Shown piece by piece: positions 3,842-7,566 of a DNA stretch of 7,566 bases (position 1 is its first letter; each line of letters starts with the position of its first letter). A program made the position numbers and the translations under genes. The notes under the pieces were generated by a model. It was not told the origin of the DNA. It saw nothing but the letters and a program-made list of their open reading frames with translations, and searched no databases. The stretch comes from Candidatus Saccharimonadia bacterium (GTDB taxonomy: Bacteria > Patescibacteriota > Saccharimonadia > Saccharimonadales > UBA4665). The DNA lies in NCBI GenBank assembly GCA_023268595.1, contig JALQUD010000022.1:1-7566 (forward strand), written 5' to 3'.

Positions 3842-4045
3842 ATGGCTAAGAAAGGTGAGAAGCGCAAGCTGATCGGTCTCGTCTCTGAGGAATCAGGCGA
3901 GCGTATTTATTACACGACCAAGAACACTATGAACACACCTGAGAAGCTGCAGCTGCGCAAGTACAGCCCTAAGCTTCGCAAGCATGTCCTGTTCGTCGAA
4001 ACCAAGAAGAACCTTGGCCGCAACGAAGTCAAGCCAAAGAAGTAA
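3842..4045 (+). CDS. rpmG: 50S ribosomal protein L33, cysteine-free form
   Basis: 67 aa. The L33 pattern is clear: a basic N-terminus, IGLVSEESGERIYYTT (11-26), KNTMNTPEKLQLRKYSPKLRKH (27-48) and VLFVETKK (49-56). The positions that hold CxxC pairs in zinc-binding L33 are occupied by SEES and SPKL, so this is a zinc-independent C-minus form. It is longer than the usual 50-55 residues because of a lysine-rich tail (NLGRNEVKPKK). L33 binds 23S rRNA near the E site. The Shine-Dalgarno GAGGA (3828-3832) lies 9 nt before the ATG. The gene has its own promoter and a bidirectional terminator, so it forms a single-gene unit. In many bacteria C-minus L33 paralogues are induced by zinc shortage; nothing here shows whether a zinc form exists elsewhere. 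Confidence 0.92.
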   Translation: MAKKGEKRKLIGLVSEESGERIYYTTKNTMNTPEKLQLRKYSPKLRKHVLFVETKKNLGRNEVKPKK

Positions 4046-4072
4046 TCAGTCGTTACACCAGATTCTTACAAG

Positions 4073-4099
4073 AAAAACGAGCCCTATGGCTCGTTTTTT
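4073..4099. terminator. Bidirectional intrinsic terminator between rpmG and the glucan operon
   Basis: AAAAACGAGCC-CTAT-GGCTCGTTTTT is a perfect 11-bp stem with A- and T-rich flanks on both sides. It ends rpmG on the plus strand. Read on the minus strand it has a T-run too, so it can stop transcripts arriving from the GH57/GH15 operon. Confidence 0.9.
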
Positions 4100-4129
4100 A
4101 TTAGGTAAACAGCCGCACTAAAAGTGGCG

Positions 4130-4151
4130 CCTTACCATGGAAGTGCTCTAC
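4130..4151 (-). repeat. 22-nt tRNA-Thr fragment, inverted (D stem and anticodon arm)
   Basis: These 22 bases are the exact reverse complement of 3420-3441 in tRNA-Thr(GGT). They cover the end of the D loop, the 3' D stem, the 5' anticodon stem, the whole anticodon loop and two bases of the 3' stem. The match stops abruptly at both ends. Read on the minus strand, a short hairpin (4112-4128) follows where a T arm would be, but no acceptor stem can be built. It may be a tRNA relic, a former attachment site or an antisense element. Confidence 0.8.
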
Positions 4152-4212
4152 ATACGTAAAGGGTACATCAGTTACGATGAATGCCTTCATAAGGACTAAA
4201 GCCCACATATAC

Positions 4213-4245
4213 AGTTAGGGATGCCCACAAAGGACATCCCTAACT
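4213..4245. terminator. Perfect 11-bp hairpin just downstream of the GH15 gene
   Basis: AGTTAGGGATG (4213-4223) pairs with CATCCCTAACT (4235-4245) around an 11-nt loop. It lies 20 bp past the stop codon of the minus-strand GH15 gene. No T-run follows on that strand, so it is not a canonical terminator. It may protect the mRNA 3' end, with the bidirectional terminator at 4073-4099 doing the stopping. Confidence 0.5.
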
Positions 4246-4265
4246 ACCGCACGCAGATTTTGTAG

Positions 4266-6233
4266 CTACTGCGTGTTGCTAGCGTCAAGCAGCGTGTTGA
4301 TGTACTCAGCATGGCTCCACACCAACGGTGTGACACCAAGCGAGCCGCCATCCTCGGGATCGAACTGCTCACTAAGCGCGCCACTGAACAGTGTGCGGTC
4401 ACGGGTCCAGTTGAGCAGCGCCATGGCTTCGGCCGAACGCCCGGAAGAAACATAGATCTGCGCCAACCACAGGCTACAGACGATCCATGGATTGCCTTTG
4501 TACTGGCGCTTCACTAGGAAGTAGTTATCGTTCTCGTAACGTATGACACCGCCGATCGGCGTGGTGTTAAGCAGTCGTTCTTCAACATGCTTCAGCGTGC
4601 TCATGAGCGTTGGATCGTCCGGCTGCAAGCCAGCGAACATATACGGTCCAAACAGACTGGAAATATCGAGCGTGTCGTCGAACTTGAGGTCGCCATTTGG
4701 CTGCAGCAGGTAACCCTTACGGTAGTAGCCATCCGGATGATAGAGCACGACCAGGTTCTGTCGCATACCAGCCGCGGCCGTCTGCCAGCGCTGGGCGTCA
4801 TCAGGGTGCCCGGTAGCCTGCGCCAATACGGCAGCAGTCTCCAGTCCGGCGATGACCGTGCTGACGGTGTAACTGCTGGTCAGGAATTTCTCCTCCCACA
4901 GGTCATAACTGGCGTGGGGTAGCCCGGTCTCCTCATCGACGAAGCTGACCATGAAGTTCGCCGCCTTGGCGATGAAACTGTCATACATATCATTGACCAG
5001 CGCCAAGTCTTTGCTGCGCTTGAAGTATTCGCCGATCATGTAGACCACGATGGCCGTCTCGTCTTCCTGGATAGCCAGTTCTCGGACTTTGCCATGGACC
5101 AGCGGGTGCCAGGTACTGCCGATAGAACGGTCAGGCTGATACTTGTGCATCAGATAACCGTCCTGGTGCATCGTGTCACGGGCGAACTCGAAGAACCGCT
5201 TGGCTTCGCCATACAGGCCGATACGGAGAAGCGGCCAGATGGCATAGGCGGCGTCACGTGGCCAGCAGTAGCAATAGTAGTCCCGGCCGAAGTTAAAGAT
5301 ACTGGAGTCGCCACTCGCCAGCACCGAACCGCGGGCATCGCAGTGTGCCTTGACGATCAGCAGTGAACGCTCGATATCCCGACGGACCTCTTCAGCCATG
5401 GCAGTACGGCCGTGCAGCGGCGTCAGCCACTGGCGCCAGTATTCATGGGCAGCCACTGAGCGCTGCTGCATCTGGCCGGCCATCAGCTGGTCGTGGATGA
5501 CCTGGCCATCAATCTGGCTGTCGGCTGCTACGATCCAGTAATCAACCTCGAAGCAGCCTTGGGCCGGTGCGGTCTGCGAGAAACGGATGACACTGTCCAC
5601 GCCGCCATGCTCGACGGCATTGCCGGACAGCTCGCCGTCCTCGGCATCCTTGAATGTACCGACTTTACCTTCGATGGCGTAGTTGCCGACCGCATACTGG
5701 TCCGGTCCGACCTTGGCGTCAGCGGCAGGTTCGCCGCCCAGTTTACCACCGATCAGCAGGCAACAGCGGCCTTTGTAGTCCAGCACGTAGTTACCTTCGG
5801 GCACGTATACGGCCGTATCAGCCCGTCCGGAACGGGATATCTCAAAGACCTGGTGCATGAAGAGCCTGATCTCACGCTCCTCATCGCGCAGGTTATAGAC
5901 GCTGATGCGGCGGACGAAGATGTTTTGGCGCGGGTCGACGAAGTCATGAAGCTCGAGTTTGACCCCCAGCTTCTCGGACTTCATGGTCACGGCACTAGCC
6001 AGCATGCCGCACTCAAAGTCGACCGTAACCTGCCAGCTGCCGTCATTGGTCCAAGAGAACTGACCACCATCACCATCGTCGCCAGACACCCAGACACCGA
6101 CCTTATGCTGGCTGCTGCGGGCGGTCGTCAGGTTATCGAGCCCCACGTAGGGGTAATAAAAATCATGCACCAGGCCGTTCTCATCGAGTCCGACGAATAA
6201 TTGCCCATTGCTCAGTACGACAGGACGTCCCAT
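4266..6233 (-). CDS. GH15 glucoamylase (glucan 1,4-alpha-glucosidase type)
   Basis: 655 aa, full length for prokaryotic GH15. An N-terminal beta-sandwich domain (about 1-265, beginning GRPVVLSNGQLFVGLDENG and FYYPYVGLDN) precedes the (alpha/alpha)6 catalytic domain. The catalytic domain shows NFGRDYYCYCWPRDAAYA (314-331), the acid loop ASYDLWEEKF (441-450, with E447 or E448 as general acid) and FSGALSEQFDPEDG (616-629, with E622 as general base). It should release glucose from non-reducing ends of alpha-1,4 (and more slowly 1,6) glucans or maltooligosaccharides. There is no signal peptide, so it acts in the cytoplasm. Its ATG overlaps the TAA of the GH57 gene by one base (TAATG), and AAGGGGGTG lies 8-10 nt upstream, fitting coupled translation. 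Some GH15 enzymes are trehalases or dextran-active; sequence alone does not settle this. Confidence 0.9.
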   Translation of the reverse strand: MGRPVVLSNGQLFVGLDENGLVHDFYYPYVGLDNLTTARSSQHKVGVWVSGDDGDGGQFSWTNDGSWQVTVDFECGMLASAVTMKSEKLGVKLELHDFVDPRQNIFVRRISVYNLRDEEREIRLFMHQVFEISRSGRADTAVYVPEGNYVLDYKGRCCLLIGGKLGGEPAADAKVGPDQYAVGNYAIEGKVGTFKDAEDGELSGNAVEHGGVDSVIRFSQTAPAQGCFEVDYWIVAADSQIDGQVIHDQLMAGQMQQRSVAAHEYWRQWLTPLHGRTAMAEEVRRDIERSLLIVKAHCDARGSVLASGDSSIFNFGRDYYCYCWPRDAAYAIWPLLRIGLYGEAKRFFEFARDTMHQDGYLMHKYQPDRSIGSTWHPLVHGKVRELAIQEDETAIVVYMIGEYFKRSKDLALVNDMYDSFIAKAANFMVSFVDEETGLPHASYDLWEEKFLTSSYTVSTVIAGLETAAVLAQATGHPDDAQRWQTAAAGMRQNLVVLYHPDGYYRKGYLLQPNGDLKFDDTLDISSLFGPYMFAGLQPDDPTLMSTLKHVEERLLNTTPIGGVIRYENDNYFLVKRQYKGNPWIVCSLWLAQIYVSSGRSAEAMALLNWTRDRTLFSGALSEQFDPEDGGSLGVTPLVWSHAEYINTLLDASNTQ

Positions 6234-7450
6234 TATACTTGCACCCCCTTTTCCATTAATCGGAACCGAACGTCGTGAAATGCGTTCATGAAATTGATAT
6301 ATGCTTCGTACGGTGAATCATACGGACTGAAATAGGCGTGGATATCACCGTCGCTCCACCACTTGGTACACATGTAGTAAAAGTGGTCGCTGGTCTGTAG
6401 CCGGCGCCAATCTTCTATCAGGTCGAGGTCGCCGCTATTCAAGATAGGCTGCTCCAGGTCGTACAGCGCCCGGATGGACGTGTGCTGCATCGGATTCCCC
6501 AGCCAGGCGGATAAATCGCGCTCGGTGTCGGCCCAGGTTATGGTCTCAGGCACATCAACGAAGTCTTTAGCCTCGAAATTGTCGATGACTTCGCTGACCG
6601 TCATGAAGGTGTTGCCAGGCGTCGACAGCCAGCGTGCCGGCAGATGGTCCAGGAAATCGAAGATACCGGTGGCTTCCCACTGGTGCTCACCGAACGTCTC
6701 ATAGTCCATGAACAGGTTGAACGTCTCGCCGTCCTGGTCACTATTCAGCCAGTGCGCGAACTTGTCGGCGGTCAATGGCCATTCGCTCCACGACTGGTTA
6801 CCAAAGCGGAAGGCGATGTCGTCGCTCAGTTTATAGTTCTTCATCAGTAAGCGGACATTATCGGTGTAGGCCGGACGGTACACGTAGTTCGGCTTGCGCC
6901 AGCCCAGGATCGGATCCCAACCTTCCGCCAGCACACCCTTGTAACCGGCTTTGTCAGCCCAATAGGCGATGTCATTGTTATATGACAACTCGGTGTTGCG
7001 GAAGACCTGTGGCGACTGGTTGAACAAGCGCTGTACCAGCTCGCGGTGCATCTGCACCTGCATCTCGAACTCACTGCGCGAATAAAAGAAGGCCAGGGAG
7101 TGGTGGTAGGTCTCGGCCACGATTTCCACCTGGCCACCGCCGTTGACGTTGACCAGGTCCTTGAACGATTGCAAGGCTTCGGGTGACCAGCGCTCCAGCT
7201 GCTCAAGCACCGTGCCGGTGATTGACAGGCTGACCTTGAACTCCGGGTGGTCCCGGAGCAGTTTGATCAGACGGGCATTGGTCGGTAGATATGATTTTTC
7301 GGCGACCTTGTGCAAGATACGCTCGTTACTGGTCTGATCATCATAAGGGGCATCGAAGTAGCCATGATCTTTCGCCGTGTCAAAGACCGTGTAATGCTTG
7401 ATGCGGTACGGCTGGTGGACGTGCATATATAATACGATGGCCTTGCTCAT
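6233..7450 (-). CDS. GH57 alpha-amylase or 4-alpha-glucanotransferase
   Basis: 405 aa, one catalytic (beta/alpha)7-barrel domain. The GH57 conserved regions are all visible: HVHQPYR (10-16), GGGQVEIV (104-111), FRNTELSYNND (150-160, with E154 as nucleophile), FMDYETFGEH (247-256, with D249 as acid/base) and the helical region ITWADTERDLSAWLGN (304-319). The tail HFYYMCTKWWSDGDIHAYFSPYDSPYEAY (356-384) is typical of the alpha-amylase-like GH57 subgroup. No signal peptide is present, so it works inside the cell on alpha-1,4-glucan. GGAG (7458-7461 on the minus strand) lies 7 nt before the ATG. The start overlaps the upstream glycosyltransferase stop (ATGA), and the end overlaps the GH15 start. 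Whether it hydrolyses, transfers or branches cannot be read from sequence. Confidence 0.92.
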   Translation of the reverse strand: MSKAIVLYMHVHQPYRIKHYTVFDTAKDHGYFDAPYDDQTSNERILHKVAEKSYLPTNARLIKLLRDHPEFKVSLSITGTVLEQLERWSPEALQSFKDLVNVNGGGQVEIVAETYHHSLAFFYSRSEFEMQVQMHRELVQRLFNQSPQVFRNTELSYNNDIAYWADKAGYKGVLAEGWDPILGWRKPNYVYRPAYTDNVRLLMKNYKLSDDIAFRFGNQSWSEWPLTADKFAHWLNSDQDGETFNLFMDYETFGEHQWEATGIFDFLDHLPARWLSTPGNTFMTVSEVIDNFEAKDFVDVPETITWADTERDLSAWLGNPMQHTSIRALYDLEQPILNSGDLDLIEDWRRLQTSDHFYYMCTKWWSDGDIHAYFSPYDSPYEAYINFMNAFHDVRFRLMEKGVQV

Positions 7451-7566
7451 GCGGTCGCTCCGATCAGGTTATGCTGGCCATGGTACGGGTGGCGCCGGTG
7501 ATGGCTGATGTGCCGGCTATAAATCTCATGCAATGCGTCAATCGACGGTCCCCAACTCAATCTGTC
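7447..7566 (-). CDS. C-terminal end of a GT4-type glycosyltransferase (partial)
   Basis: Only the last 39 residues are in the window; the gene runs past the right edge. The peptide DRLSWGPSIDALHEIYSRHI carries the 'SW...A...hxxIYxxh' pattern that closes the C-terminal Rossmann domain of GT4 (glycosyltransferase group 1) enzymes, followed by a His- and Arg-rich tail ending NLIGATA. Its TGA overlaps the GH57 ATG as ATGA, a classic coupled junction, so it is the upstream member of the operon. In archaea and several small-genome bacteria a GT4/GT5 glucan synthase sits beside GH57 and GH15 genes. By analogy this is likely the alpha-glucan-synthesising member, but 39 residues cannot fix the donor or acceptor. 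Confidence 0.7.
   Translation of the reverse strand, partial: DRLSWGPSIDALHEIYSRHISHHRRHPYHGQHNLIGATA

Noticed and set aside
5493..6200. A 235-codon open frame on the plus strand opposite the GH15 gene
   Set aside because: It is the antisense shadow of a gene with all GH15 catalytic motifs, and its translation shows no recognisable domain or ribosome site.

Overview
The window looks like a chromosomal segment of a small-genome bacterium, most plausibly a member of the Candidate Phyla Radiation close to Saccharibacteria (TM7). This placement is inference. It rests on a cysteine-free ribosomal protein L33, an N-terminal anchor plus 'EAE-G-SG' module on a secreted peptidase, a compact GT/GH57/GH15 alpha-glucan operon, and several genes whose extended -10 box lies only 6-10 nt before the ATG (probable leaderless mRNAs). 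TAA, TAG and TGA all act as stops, so this is not a lineage that recodes TGA.

Region 1-2150 is an AT-richer accessory stretch of short genes, each in its own transcription unit. It begins with the 3' half of a terminator, then the first copy of a repeat with 42 identical bases, which opens a run of five tandem triloop hairpins (66-191). A small unrecognised ORF overlaps the hairpins. Next come an orphan PD-(D/E)XK/CdiA-CT-like nuclease, about 300 bp without a protein gene but with RNA-like structure and a very strong terminator, the second repeat copy, a small DUF4190-like membrane protein and a degenerate cupin.

Region 2015-3302 carries a CRP-like palindrome placed like a class II activator site, upstream of a membrane-anchored or secreted M28 zinc aminopeptidase. 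Region 3361-4099 is a housekeeping block: a tRNA-Thr(GGT) with a textbook promoter, a PspC-domain protein read from the same transcript, and rpmG with its own promoter and a bidirectional terminator. In the convergent gap (4100-4265) lies a perfect 22-nt reverse-complement copy of the D-stem/anticodon arm of that tRNA-Thr.

Region 4266-7566 is a minus-strand operon with overlapping start and stop codons. It runs from the tail of a GT4-type glycosyltransferase (cut by the window edge) to a GH57 alpha-glucan hydrolase or transferase, then a GH15 glucoamylase. None of the visible sequence has a secretion signal. Together they suggest cytoplasmic synthesis and breakdown of a storage alpha-glucan, with GH57 trimming or rearranging chains and GH15 releasing glucose.
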